Assembly: GCF_030151085.1 (NCBI RefSeq)
Contig: NZ_JASLER010000060.1
Coordinates: 1-64,000, forward strand
Reading direction: 5' to 3'
DNA from: Bacteroides sp.
Lineage (GTDB): Bacteria; Bacteroidota; Bacteroidia; Bacteroidales; Bacteroidaceae
Length of the DNA: 64,000 bases
The notes beneath the pieces are model-generated. The model saw only the letters and a program-made list of their open reading frames with translations. It made no database searches and was not told the origin of the DNA. This document shows, piece by piece, positions 37,123 to 46,381 of this stretch (its first letter is position 1; the number at the start of each line of letters is the position of its first letter). The translations under genes were made by a program, and so were the position numbers.

Positions 37123-37205
37123 CACCCGAAGAAGAAATAACGAAGATACTAAGTGCTAGTAACTTCACTTGTAAAGTCGTAAATCATAAATCGTAAATAT
37201 AAAAT

Positions 37206-40200
37206 ATGATTCTTTTTTTCAGAACCCCATCCAAGAGCGTGATTGCCGTAGAATGCGACCACGAACTAACACAAGCAGAAAGCGACGAGCTCTGCTGGCT
37301 TTTTGGAGAAGCTACCTCCGAAAGTGAAGACAACCTGAAAGGACATTTTGTTGGTCCGCGCCGCGAAATGATTACTCCTTGGAGTACAAATGCCGTGGAA
37401 ATCACCCAGAACATGGGTCTGAGCGGTATCGCCCGTATCGAGGAATACTTCCCCGTAAAGGATGAAAATGCAGATCGTGACCCGATGTTGCAACGTATGT
37501 ACAATGGTCTGGACCAGAATGTATTCACAACGAACCGTCAGCCCGAGCCGATTATCTACATTGAAGACCTCGAGGCTTACAATGAAAAAGAAGGCCTGGC
37601 ACTGTCTAAAGAAGAAATGGACTACCTCAAAAAGGTAGAAAATGACTTAGGTCGCCGTCTTACTGACTCTGAAGTGTTTGGCTTTGCCCAAATCAATTCA
37701 GAACATTGCCGTCATAAAATCTTTGGTGGAACATTCGTTATTGACGGAGTAGAGCAAGAATCTTCTCTCTTCCAGATGATAAAGAAGACTACCCAAGAAA
37801 ACCCTAACAAGATTATTTCAGCCTATAAAGATAATGTAGCTTTTGCCGAAGGTCCGGTAGTTGAACAGTTTGCTCCGGCAAACCACGCCAAGCCTGATTT
37901 CTTCCAAGTAAAAGATATCAAAAGTGTTATCTCTCTGAAAGCTGAGACTCATAACTTCCCGACAACAGTTGAGCCTTTTAACGGTGCATCTACCGGTACC
38001 GGTGGTGAAATACGCGACCGTATGGGTGGTGGTAAAGGCTCTATGCCGATTGCCGGAACGGCTGTCTATATGACCTCTTATCCCCGTACAGACGAAGAAC
38101 GTCCTTGGGAAGATATTCTTCCGGTACGCGAATGGCTGTATCAGACTCCTGAACAGATTCTGATTAAAGCTTCGAATGGTGCAAGTGACTTCGGTAACAA
38201 GTTCGGTCAGCCGCTGATTTGTGGTTCAGTACTGACTTTCGAGCACAAAGAGAATGAAGAAGTTTATGGTTACGACAAAGTAATTATGCTTGCCGGTGGT
38301 GTAGGTTACGGTACTCAACGTGACTGCTTGAAAGGTACTCCGGAAGCAGGAAATAAAGTCGTTGTTATTGGTGGTGATAATTATCGTATCGGTTTGGGTG
38401 GTGGTTCTGTATCATCAGTAGATACAGGACGCTATAGTAGCGGTATAGAATTGAACGCCGTGCAACGTGCCAATGCCGAAATGCAGAAACGCGCCTATAA
38501 TGTAGTACGTGCCCTCTGCGAGGAAGAAACTAATCCTGTAGTCTCCATACACGACCACGGTTCTGCCGGACACGTTAACTGCTTGTCAGAGTTAGTGGAA
38601 GAATGCGGTGGAGTGATCAACATGGATAAGTTGCCAATCGGTGACAAAACCCTGTCTGCCAAAGAAATCATCGCCAATGAAAGCCAGGAACGTATGGGCT
38701 TGCTCATCCGTGAAGAAGCTATCGATCATGTACGCCAGATTGCCGAACGTGAGCGTGCTCCTATGTACGTAGTAGGTGAAACTACCGGCGATCATCGTTT
38801 CTCTTTCCAACAAGCTGACGGTGTTCGCCCGTTTGACCTTGCCGTAGAGCAAATGTTCGGTTCTTCTCCTAAGACTTATATGATTGACAAGACCGTAGAA
38901 CGTCACTATGAAATGCCTAAATATGAACTTTCACAGTTACACGAATATCTGACCAACGTACTTCAGCTGGAAGCTGTTGCATGTAAGGACTGGTTAACGA
39001 ACAAAGTAGACCGTTCAGTAACCGGTAAGATTGCCCGTCAGCAGTGTCAGGGAGAACTCCAGTTGCCCTTGAGCGACTGTGGTGTGGTAGCTATGGATTA
39101 CCGTGGAGAAAAAGGTATCGCTACCTCTTTAGGACATGCTCCGCAGGCTGCGCTTGCCGATCCGGCTGCCGGCTCTATTCTTTCTGTAAGCGAAGCATTG
39201 ACCAACTTGGTTTGGGCACCGCTTGCCGAAGGTCTTGACAGCGTATCACTTTCCGCCAACTGGATGTGGCCTTGTCGCTCACAAGAAGGTGAAGATGCAC
39301 GTCTCTATACCGCCGTTAAAGCGTTGAGCGACTTCTGCTGCGCATTGCAAATCAATGTACCGACCGGTAAAGACTCACTCTCCATGACTCAGAAATACCC
39401 TGACGGAAGTAAAGTAATTGCTCCCGGTACTGTAATCGTTTCTGCCGGAGGTGAAGTTTCTGACGTGAAGAAAGTTGTATCTCCTGTTCTTGTTAACAAT
39501 GAAAAGACAACTATCTATCATATAGATTTCAGTTTTGACCAATTGAAGTTAGGTGGCTCTGCTTTTGCACAGTCATTGGGCAAAGTGGGCGAAGAAGTAC
39601 CTTGTGTACAGGATGCAGAATACTTCCGTGACGCTTTTCTGGCTGTACAGGAATTAGTAAACAAAGGTTTGATCCTTGCCGGACACGATATTTCAGCTGG
39701 TGGTCTTATCACCACATTACTCGAAATGTGCTTCTCTAATGTAGAAGGCGGTATGGAAATAGAACTGGATAAAATCAAAGAACAAGATCTTATCAAAATT
39801 CTGTTTGCCGAAAATCCCGGTATCGTAATTCAGGTAAGTGACAAGCACAAAGAAGCTGTTAAGGAGATATTGGAAGATGCAGGCGTAGGTTATGTGAAAC
39901 TCGGCAAGCCGACAGACGAACGCCATATACTTGTATCTAAAGATGGCGCAACCTATCAATTCGGTATTGACTATATGCGCGATGTTTGGTATTCTTCTTC
40001 TTATTTACTCGACCGCAAGCAATCTATGAACGGTTGCGCCAAGAAACGATTCGAGAACTATAAGATGCAACCGCTGGAAGTATCGTTTATGCCCGACTTT
40101 AAAGGCAAGTTCTCACAATACGGTATTGATCCTAACCGTCGTACTCCTTCGGGTATTCGTGCTGCTATTATTCGCGAAAAAGGTACCAATGGTGAACGCG

Positions 40201-40910
40201 AGATGGCTTACTCGCTTTATTTGGCAGGCTTCGACGTAAAAGACGTCACTATGACCGACCTTATCAGCGGACGCGAAACACTGGATGATGTAAACATGAT
40301 TGTTTACTGTGGTGGTTTCTCCAACTCCGACGTTCTCGGTTCCGCCAAAGGATGGGCAGGAGCATTCCTCTTCAATCCGAAGGCTAAAGAAGCTCTCGAC
40401 AAATATTATGCGCGTGAAGATACTCTTTCACTGGGTGTTTGTAATGGTTGCCAGTTAATGATGGAACTTAACCTGATCAACCCTGAACATAAGAAAAATG
40501 GCAAGATGCTTCATAACGAATCTCATAAGTTTGAATCAAGATTCCTCGGACTTACTATTCCTACTAACCGTAGTGTGATGTTCGGTTCATTAAGTGGTAG
40601 CAAGTTGGGTATCTGGGTAGCACACGGAGAAGGTAAGTTCTCTTTGCCTTACGATGAAGATAAGTATAATGTAGTTGCAAAATATAGCTATGACGAATAC
40701 CCTGCCAACCCTAATGGTTCAGACTATTCCATAGCTGCCTTGGCAAGTACCGACGGACGTCATCTTGCTTTGATGCCTCACTTGGAACGTGCTATTTTCC
40801 CTTGGCAGAATGCTTATTATCCTGCCGACCGCGTAAACAGCGACCAAGTTACTCCTTGGATCGAAGCATTTGTAAACGCACGTAAGTGGGTAGAAAACAA
40901 GAAAAAGTAA
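37206..40910 (+). CDS. purL: Phosphoribosylformylglycinamidine synthase, long single-chain form
   Basis: A 1234-aa FGAM synthase (fourth step of purine synthesis). It has an N-terminal domain, two AIRS-type ATP-binding halves (SEHCRHKIFGG, GAQ-like FNGASTGTGGEIRDRMGGGKGS, DHGSAGHVNCLSE, GHDISAGGL) and a C-terminal class I glutaminase with the nucleophile C1079 in LGVCNGCQLMMEL and the H/E pair in LMPHLERAIFPWQ. This is the proteobacterial/eukaryotic long form, usual in Bacteroides, rather than the split PurL/Q/S. It ends at a strong terminator. Confidence 0.97.
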   Translation: MILFFRTPSKSVIAVECDHELTQAESDELCWLFGEATSESEDNLKGHFVGPRREMITPWSTNAVEITQNMGLSGIARIEEYFPVKDENADRDPMLQRMYNGLDQNVFTTNRQPEPIIYIEDLEAYNEKEGLALSKEEMDYLKKVENDLGRRLTDSEVFGFAQINSEHCRHKIFGGTFVIDGVEQESSLFQMIKKTTQENPNKIISAYKDNVAFAEGPVVEQFAPANHAKPDFFQVKDIKSVISLKAETHNFPTTVEPFNGASTGTGGEIRDRMGGGKGSMPIAGTAVYMTSYPRTDEERPWEDILPVREWLYQTPEQILIKASNGASDFGNKFGQPLICGSVLTFEHKENEEVYGYDKVIMLAGGVGYGTQRDCLKGTPEAGNKVVVIGGDNYRIGLGGGSVSSVDTGRYSSGIELNAVQRANAEMQKRAYNVVRALCEEETNPVVSIHDHGSAGHVNCLSELVEECGGVINMDKLPIGDKTLSAKEIIANESQERMGLLIREEAIDHVRQIAERERAPMYVVGETTGDHRFSFQQADGVRPFDLAVEQMFGSSPKTYMIDKTVERHYEMPKYELSQLHEYLTNVLQLEAVACKDWLTNKVDRSVTGKIARQQCQGELQLPLSDCGVVAMDYRGEKGIATSLGHAPQAALADPAAGSILSVSEALTNLVWAPLAEGLDSVSLSANWMWPCRSQEGEDARLYTAVKALSDFCCALQINVPTGKDSLSMTQKYPDGSKVIAPGTVIVSAGGEVSDVKKVVSPVLVNNEKTTIYHIDFSFDQLKLGGSAFAQSLGKVGEEVPCVQDAEYFRDAFLAVQELVNKGLILAGHDISAGGLITTLLEMCFSNVEGGMEIELDKIKEQDLIKILFAENPGIVIQVSDKHKEAVKEILEDAGVGYVKLGKPTDERHILVSKDGATYQFGIDYMRDVWYSSSYLLDRKQSMNGCAKKRFENYKMQPLEVSFMPDFKGKFSQYGIDPNRRTPSGIRAAIIREKGTNGEREMAYSLYLAGFDVKDVTMTDLISGRETLDDVNMIVYCGGFSNSDVLGSAKGWAGAFLFNPKAKEALDKYYAREDTLSLGVCNGCQLMMELNLINPEHKKNGKMLHNESHKFESRFLGLTIPTNRSVMFGSLSGSKLGIWVAHGEGKFSLPYDEDKYNVVAKYSYDEYPANPNGSDYSIAALASTDGRHLALMPHLERAIFPWQNAYYPADRVNSDQVTPWIEAFVNARKWVENKKK

Positions 40911-40938
40911 ACAAAGTCTTATATTTTACAAGTTTCCG

Positions 40939-40972
40939 GCAGGCGTGGGTTTATCAATAAATCCACGCCTGC
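40939..40972 (+). terminator. Terminator of purL
   Basis: A 15-bp stem with one wobble (GCAGGCGTGGGTTTA at 40939-40953 with 40958-40972), TCAA tetraloop, followed by ACTGTTTTTAT. Confidence 0.92.
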
Positions 40973-41001
40973 ACTGTTTTTATACATCTTCGTACTCTTT
41001 C

Positions 41002-41032
41002 TTGCTTTTATCAAACAAAATCACTACTTTTG
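41002..41032 (+). promoter_or_regulatory. Promoter of the hybrid two-component gene
   Basis: TTGC at 41002-41005 and TACTTTTG at 41025-41032, about 19 nt apart, 56 nt before the start codon. Confidence 0.6.
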
Positions 41033-41088
41033 TGTTAATTTTACAATTCCCCCTATTCACATCAACACTCTAAACCAATTCGACAATC

Positions 41089-44000
41089 ATGAGAAAGTTA
41101 TTCTTTTTCTACATACTGCTACTACTTCCACTTATAAGTGTAGCACAGACATATAAATACATCGGAGTAGAAGATGGGTTAAGCAATAGACGGGTATATG
41201 CCATACAAAAAGATCACATAGGTTACATGTGGTTTCTTACCCATGATGGTATCGACCGTTATAACGGAAAAGAGTTCAAACAATATAAGTTAATGGATGG
41301 CGATGAGGAAGTAAATTCAATGATGAACTTGAATTGGCTTTATATTGACGTCAAAGGAACTCTATGGGAAATTGGTAAAAAAGGACGTGTGTTTTGCTAT
41401 GACAGCAAACATGACCGCTTCCAATTGGTATATAAATTACCAGAAAGTGAAGTTAAAGGACGCCCTATACCTGTTTCTTATGGTTTCATTGACACCAACA
41501 ATGTTGTATGGCTTTGCAATGAAGATGCATTGTATTTATACAATACAAATACTCAAAAAGTAATACTCATTAAAAATGAAATAGGCGAAAGCATCACAGA
41601 TATAGCTCAAATAGATGCCACACACTATTTCATTGGTACCGATGTCGGTATTCATTATGCAACATTGAATAGCAATACCTTAATGTTGAGCCCATGTCCC
41701 AAATTAGACACATTAAAGATACAAATCAATGAAGTTTTTTACCACGAGCTCTCTAACAAAGTGTTTATAGGAACATTTCAACGGGGAATGTATGTATATG
41801 ATCTGAATGAGCATGATATCATGCATTTAGATGCTGGTCTTATGGATGTCAGCATCAATTGTATACGTTCTTTTAATCCTGATGAAATACTCATTGCCAC
41901 TGATGGTGCAGGAGTTTATAAGATGAACACTAAGACTTACGAATGCGCTCCATATATCATTGCCGATTATAATCGTTATAACGCAATGAACGGTAACACA
42001 ATCAATGACTTATATATCGATGATGATCAACGCATCTGGATGGCAAATTATCCGATCGGAATTACGGTACGCAATAATCGTTATTCCGATTATAATTGGA
42101 TCAAACATTCCGTAGGTAATCCACAATCGCTCATCAACGACCAAGTTAATGCTATTGTTGAAGATGAAGAGGGTGATTTATGGTTTGCTACCAACAATGG
42201 TATTAGTTTATATATGAGTAAAACGAACAATTGGCACAACTTCTTCAGTGTGTTTAACGTTGACAATCCTATTAAAAATAATACATTTGTATCACTTTGT
42301 GAAGTGTCTCCCGGCATCATTTGGGCAGGTGGTTACAGTTCTGGTATTTATCAGATAAATAAGAAGAATTTGTCATTCGATATTTTCAAACCCATCCCAT
42401 TTGGAGGACCACATGGCCGTCCTGACAAATATATACGGGCAATAATGAAAACATCCGATGGAATGATTTGGTCCGGTGGATACTACAATTTAAAAGAAAT
42501 CGATTTCTCAAACAAGAAAGTACGATATATTCCTGGACTTAATGGCATTACTTCAATCATAGAAAAAGATCCTGAACACATGTGGATTGGTACCGCTACA
42601 GGATTATACTTATTAGAAAAAAAGACCGGCAAATTTCAGGAGGTCAAGATGCCCGTCGAGTCTTTCTACATATATTCTTTAGCTCAAACTCCCGACAATT
42701 TATTGTATATTGGCACCAATAATGCTGGTTTGCTCATATATAATCCTACAAAGAATACATTCGAACATTTCCATAGAGATAACTGCGCTTTAATCTCAAA
42801 TAACATTTACACTATTATATACGATAAAAAGAGAGATCTATTTCTTAGTACGGAAAATGGGATAACTTGTTTTAATCCGATAGAAAAGACATTCCATAAC
42901 TGGACAAAAGAACAAGGGTTGAAAACTGACCACTTCAACGCCACTTCTGGTATTTTAAGGAAAAACGGTGATTTCGTATTTGGTAGCACGGACGGTGCTG
43001 TTGAATTCAGCAAAAACATGACACTGCCTCGCGATTATGATTTCAAAATGGTGTTCAGTGATCTACGGTTATTTTATCAAACTGTTTATCCGAAAGATGA
43101 AGATTCACCACTGGAACTGGATATTGATAAGACTAAGATCTTACAATTGAAATATAATCAGAATATCTTTTCATTGCAGGTATCATCTATTAATTACGAT
43201 TACCCGTCACTTATTTTGTATTCTTGGAAGCTAGAAGGCTTTTATGATGGTTGGAGTCGGCCCGGACAAGAGAATGTTATCCGCTTTACAAACTTAAGTC
43301 CCGGTAAATATAAATTGCGTGTTCGTGCAATTTCTAATGAAGACCGCCGCGTTGTCTTGGAAGAACGTACAATGGATATCATTATTGAACAGCCCATTTG
43401 GTTCAGTATATGGGCACTTCTGTTGTATGCCATTGTCATCGTGTCTATTGCAAGTATTGCACTTCGTGTCATTATATTACGAAAGCAACGAAAAGTTTCT
43501 GATGAAAAAATACGTTTCTTTGTCAATACGGCACATGATATACGTACTCCGCTTACCCTTATCAAAGCACCATTAGAAGAACTTATTGATCACGAAGATC
43601 TGACCGATAGTGGACGTAATAACATGAATACTGCCTTGCGTAATGTGAATGCTTTATTGCGCCTTACTACTAACTTAATCAATTTTGAACGTGCAGATAC
43701 TTATTCAGGAACTCTATATGTTTCCGAATATGAACTAAGCACTTATATGGAAGAGACCGTGAATGCGTTCCGTCCGTACGCAGATGTCAAGCATATCAAC
43801 TTTACTTTCGAAAGTAATTTCCGCTATCTTAATATCTGGTTGGATAAAGATAAGATGGATTCAATCTTGAAGAATATAATTTCCAATGCATTAAAATATA
43901 CTCCTGACGGAGGAAGTGTAAGCATATATGCCGCGGATACGGAAGACTCATGGAGTATTGAAGTAAAAGATACCGGTATCGGTGTTCCGGCTTCAGAGCA

Positions 44001-45126
44001 GAAGAAATTATTCAAGATTCACTTTAGAGGTAGTAATGCTATTAACTCTAAAGTAACAGGTAGTGGTATTGGATTGCTTCTGGTTTATAAACTTGTTCAT
44101 TTACACAAAGGCAAGCTCAATTTCAACAGTACAGAAGGAAAAGGTTCTACAGTAAAAGTAACTTTCCCTAAAGGAGAAAGACATTATCGAAAAGCTATCC
44201 GACGTCCTAAACCAAATGCAGAAAGAGTGGTTTACACATCTTCGGGAGTACCTGTTAACGTTCCATTACCCACACCATCCGCTACAAATGGTTATGATGA
44301 TACCTTGTCACAGACACAGGCCAACGATAAACGCTCAAAGTTGCTTATTGTAGAGGATAATGATGAATTAAGAGAATATCTGCGTAATACATTATCTGAC
44401 CAATATATCATTCAGATATGTTCGAATGGCAAAATGGCACTTATTATTGTCAAAGAGTTCCAACCCGACCTAATCATTTCGGATATTATGATGCCCGAAA
44501 TGCGAGGTGATGAGTTATGTAAAGTACTGAAAAATGATATTGACACCTCCCACATCCCTATTATCCTGCTCACAGCATTGAATAATGACAAGAATGTGAT
44601 TGAAGGTTTGCAGGTAGGAGCAGATGAATATATAGTGAAGCCGTTCAATATCGGAATATTACGTGCTACTATTACTAACCTCTTGACTAACCGCGCCTTG
44701 CTACGTCGGAAATACGCTGATCTGGATCTAAATGACGATGAACATGACATAGAATGTATCAATTGCTCTTCTGACTTAGACTGGAAGTTCATAGCAACTG
44801 TCAAGAAACATGTAGAAGACAACTTAGACAATCCAAGTTTCAATGTAGATGTACTTTGTAACTTGTTGAACATGAGCCGTACAAGTTTCTATAACAAGAT
44901 AAAGGCCTTAACGGACGAATCACCAGCAGATTATATCAGGGTAATTCGCCTTAAACGTGCTGCCCAACTATTGAAAGAGCAAAAGTATTCTGTCACCGAA
45001 GTTGCAGAAATGACTGGTTTCAGTGATGCCAAATACTTCCGTGAAGTCTTTAAGAAGCATTTTGAGGTAAGTCCCAGCCAATATGCAAAAGAAAACGGAA
45101 GCAAAAGTGATAAAACGATAGAGTGA
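41089..45126 (+). CDS. Hybrid two-component system sensor/regulator (HTCS)
   Basis: A 1345-aa one-protein signalling chain. Signal peptide (1-20), two seven-bladed regulator propellers in the periplasm (about 25-690, repeats such as IWMANYPIGI, LWFATNNGISLY, MWIGTATGLYLL), Y_Y_Y domain (about 700-770), one membrane helix (about 777-800), HisKA (AHDIRTPLT, H816), HATPase, receiver domain (LLIVEDNDELREYL, phospho-acceptor D1132 in SDIMMPEMRG) and an AraC-type HTH (MSRTSFYNKIKALTDESPADYIRVIRLKRA). Such proteins normally bind a glycan fragment and activate an adjacent PUL. None is beside this one. Two chromate transporter genes follow 16 nt later. Confidence 0.97.
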   Translation: MRKLFFFYILLLLPLISVAQTYKYIGVEDGLSNRRVYAIQKDHIGYMWFLTHDGIDRYNGKEFKQYKLMDGDEEVNSMMNLNWLYIDVKGTLWEIGKKGRVFCYDSKHDRFQLVYKLPESEVKGRPIPVSYGFIDTNNVVWLCNEDALYLYNTNTQKVILIKNEIGESITDIAQIDATHYFIGTDVGIHYATLNSNTLMLSPCPKLDTLKIQINEVFYHELSNKVFIGTFQRGMYVYDLNEHDIMHLDAGLMDVSINCIRSFNPDEILIATDGAGVYKMNTKTYECAPYIIADYNRYNAMNGNTINDLYIDDDQRIWMANYPIGITVRNNRYSDYNWIKHSVGNPQSLINDQVNAIVEDEEGDLWFATNNGISLYMSKTNNWHNFFSVFNVDNPIKNNTFVSLCEVSPGIIWAGGYSSGIYQINKKNLSFDIFKPIPFGGPHGRPDKYIRAIMKTSDGMIWSGGYYNLKEIDFSNKKVRYIPGLNGITSIIEKDPEHMWIGTATGLYLLEKKTGKFQEVKMPVESFYIYSLAQTPDNLLYIGTNNAGLLIYNPTKNTFEHFHRDNCALISNNIYTIIYDKKRDLFLSTENGITCFNPIEKTFHNWTKEQGLKTDHFNATSGILRKNGDFVFGSTDGAVEFSKNMTLPRDYDFKMVFSDLRLFYQTVYPKDEDSPLELDIDKTKILQLKYNQNIFSLQVSSINYDYPSLILYSWKLEGFYDGWSRPGQENVIRFTNLSPGKYKLRVRAISNEDRRVVLEERTMDIIIEQPIWFSIWALLLYAIVIVSIASIALRVIILRKQRKVSDEKIRFFVNTAHDIRTPLTLIKAPLEELIDHEDLTDSGRNNMNTALRNVNALLRLTTNLINFERADTYSGTLYVSEYELSTYMEETVNAFRPYADVKHINFTFESNFRYLNIWLDKDKMDSILKNIISNALKYTPDGGSVSIYAADTEDSWSIEVKDTGIGVPASEQKKLFKIHFRGSNAINSKVTGSGIGLLLVYKLVHLHKGKLNFNSTEGKGSTVKVTFPKGERHYRKAIRRPKPNAERVVYTSSGVPVNVPLPTPSATNGYDDTLSQTQANDKRSKLLIVEDNDELREYLRNTLSDQYIIQICSNGKMALIIVKEFQPDLIISDIMMPEMRGDELCKVLKNDIDTSHIPIILLTALNNDKNVIEGLQVGADEYIVKPFNIGILRATITNLLTNRALLRRKYADLDLNDDEHDIECINCSSDLDWKFIATVKKHVEDNLDNPSFNVDVLCNLLNMSRTSFYNKIKALTDESPADYIRVIRLKRAAQLLKEQKYSVTEVAEMTGFSDAKYFREVFKKHFEVSPSQYAKENGSKSDKTIE

Positions 45127-45142
45127 TAGTAGCGATAAAGTG

Positions 45143-45691
45143 ATGAAAATGAATATTTATTTAGAAGCATTCACCATATTCTTCAAAATTGGAGCTTTTA
45201 CTATAGGAGGCGGCTATGCCATGGTACCGCTTATTGAAAACGAAATTGTAACTAAACGAAATTGGATAGCCAAGGAAGATTTTATTGATCTGCTTGCCAT
45301 CTCACAGTCAGCTCCGGGTATTCTTGCTGTGAATATATCAATCTTTATAGGCTATCGGTTGCGCGGATTACGAGGGAGTATTATTACAGCTTTGGGCACC
45401 ATATTGCCTTCATTCCTCATCATCCTCACAATCGCATTGTTCTTCCATAATTTCAAAGATAATACGATTGTAGAGCGTATTTTCAAAGGAATTCGTCCTG
45501 CTGTAGTTGCATTGATTGCCGCACCTACTTTTAGCATGGCTAAATCAGCCAAAATCAATCGTTATACCATCTGGATTCCGATTGTTTCCGCCCTACTCAT
45601 TTGGTTACTGGGCTTCTCTCCTATTTGGATTATCATTGCAGCAGGTGTAGGAGGATATTTTTACGGACGCCTACGCTGCCCGAAAAACTAA
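45143..45691 (+). CDS. chrA: Chromate transporter, short (half-size) subunit 1
   Basis: A 182-aa protein from the ATG at 45143 (a GTG just before and another ATG at 45149 are alternatives). It is a single CHR domain: FFKIGAFTIGGGYAMVPLIENEIV, AISQSAPGILAVNISIFIGYRL, and four to six membrane helices. Short-chain CHR proteins come as adjacent pairs that work together in chromate (or sulfate-like anion) export. The partner gene follows 52 nt later. The start lies 16 nt after the HTCS stop, suggesting a shared transcript. Confidence 0.9.
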   Translation: MKMNIYLEAFTIFFKIGAFTIGGGYAMVPLIENEIVTKRNWIAKEDFIDLLAISQSAPGILAVNISIFIGYRLRGLRGSIITALGTILPSFLIILTIALFFHNFKDNTIVERIFKGIRPAVVALIAAPTFSMAKSAKINRYTIWIPIVSALLIWLLGFSPIWIIIAAGVGGYFYGRLRCPKN

Positions 45692-45743
45692 AAATTAAGG
45701 TTGCGCATTAATCACTAATCATTAATTACTAATTACTAAAATC

Positions 45744-46292
45744 ATGATCTTCTTACAACTCTTCTATACTTTCTTTAAGATCGGCCTATTTGGCTTCGGC
45801 GGTGGATATGCTATGCTTTCAATGATACAAGGTGAAGTGGTAACTCGTTATGGTTGGCTCACTGCACAAGAGTTTACAGATATTGTGGCTATCAGCCAAA
45901 TGACTCCCGGACCGATAGGTATAAACTCTGCTACCTACGTAGGATTTACCGCATCCGGCAGCGTATGGGGTTCCATAGTTGCTACCTTTGCTGTAGTGCT
46001 TCCATCTTTTATTCTAATGCTAACTATCAGTAAGTTCTTTCTAAAATATCAGAAGCACCCGATTGTAGAAGCTATATTTAGTGGACTTCGTCCCGCAGTA
46101 GTGGGTCTGTTGGCTTCTGCAGCTTTAGTACTTATGAATTCAGAGAACTTTAGCACTCCACAGAATGATATGTATTCGTTCATTATTAGTTGCCTCATTT
46201 TTATTGTAGCTTTTGTCGGCACCAGAAAATATAAAGCCAACCCTATACTGATGATTATAGCATGTGGCATAGCAGGACTTATACTATATTAA
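45744..46292 (+). CDS. chrA: Chromate transporter, short (half-size) subunit 2
   Basis: A 182-aa CHR domain protein (FFKIGLFGFGGGYAMLSMIQGEVV, AISQMTPGPIGINSATYVGF), homologous to its upstream neighbour but diverged. The pair corresponds to the N- and C-terminal halves of full-length ChrA. The physiological anion in an anaerobic gut bacterium need not be chromate. Confidence 0.9.
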   Translation: MIFLQLFYTFFKIGLFGFGGGYAMLSMIQGEVVTRYGWLTAQEFTDIVAISQMTPGPIGINSATYVGFTASGSVWGSIVATFAVVLPSFILMLTISKFFLKYQKHPIVEAIFSGLRPAVVGLLASAALVLMNSENFSTPQNDMYSFIISCLIFIVAFVGTRKYKANPILMIIACGIAGLILY

Positions 46293-46331
46293 AAATGGCT
46301 ACACCCTTTACCCCAAAAGGTGTAGCCATTT
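46293..46331. terminator. Hairpin after the chromate transporter genes
   Basis: A perfect 13-bp stem, AAATGGCTACACC (46293-46305) with GGTGTAGCCATTT (46319-46331), starting one base after the stop codon. The left arm can instead pair over 21 bp with 46329-46349 (one mismatch), so two exclusive structures are possible. No T-run follows, so simple intrinsic termination is uncertain. Confidence 0.6.
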
Positions 46332-46381
46332 GGGGCAAAGGGTGTAGCCTTAGTACAGAAAGGGTGTAGGCCTATAATTTG
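46316..46381. repeat. Tandem repeat, three copies of a 22-nt unit
   Basis: The core GGTGTAG recurs at exactly 22-nt steps (GTGTAG at 46320, 46342 and 46364), with flanks such as AAAGGGTGTAGCCTTAGTACAG. An inverted copy lies immediately upstream (46297-46317). The last unit overlaps the stop codon of the convergent GHL10 gene. Confidence 0.85.
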
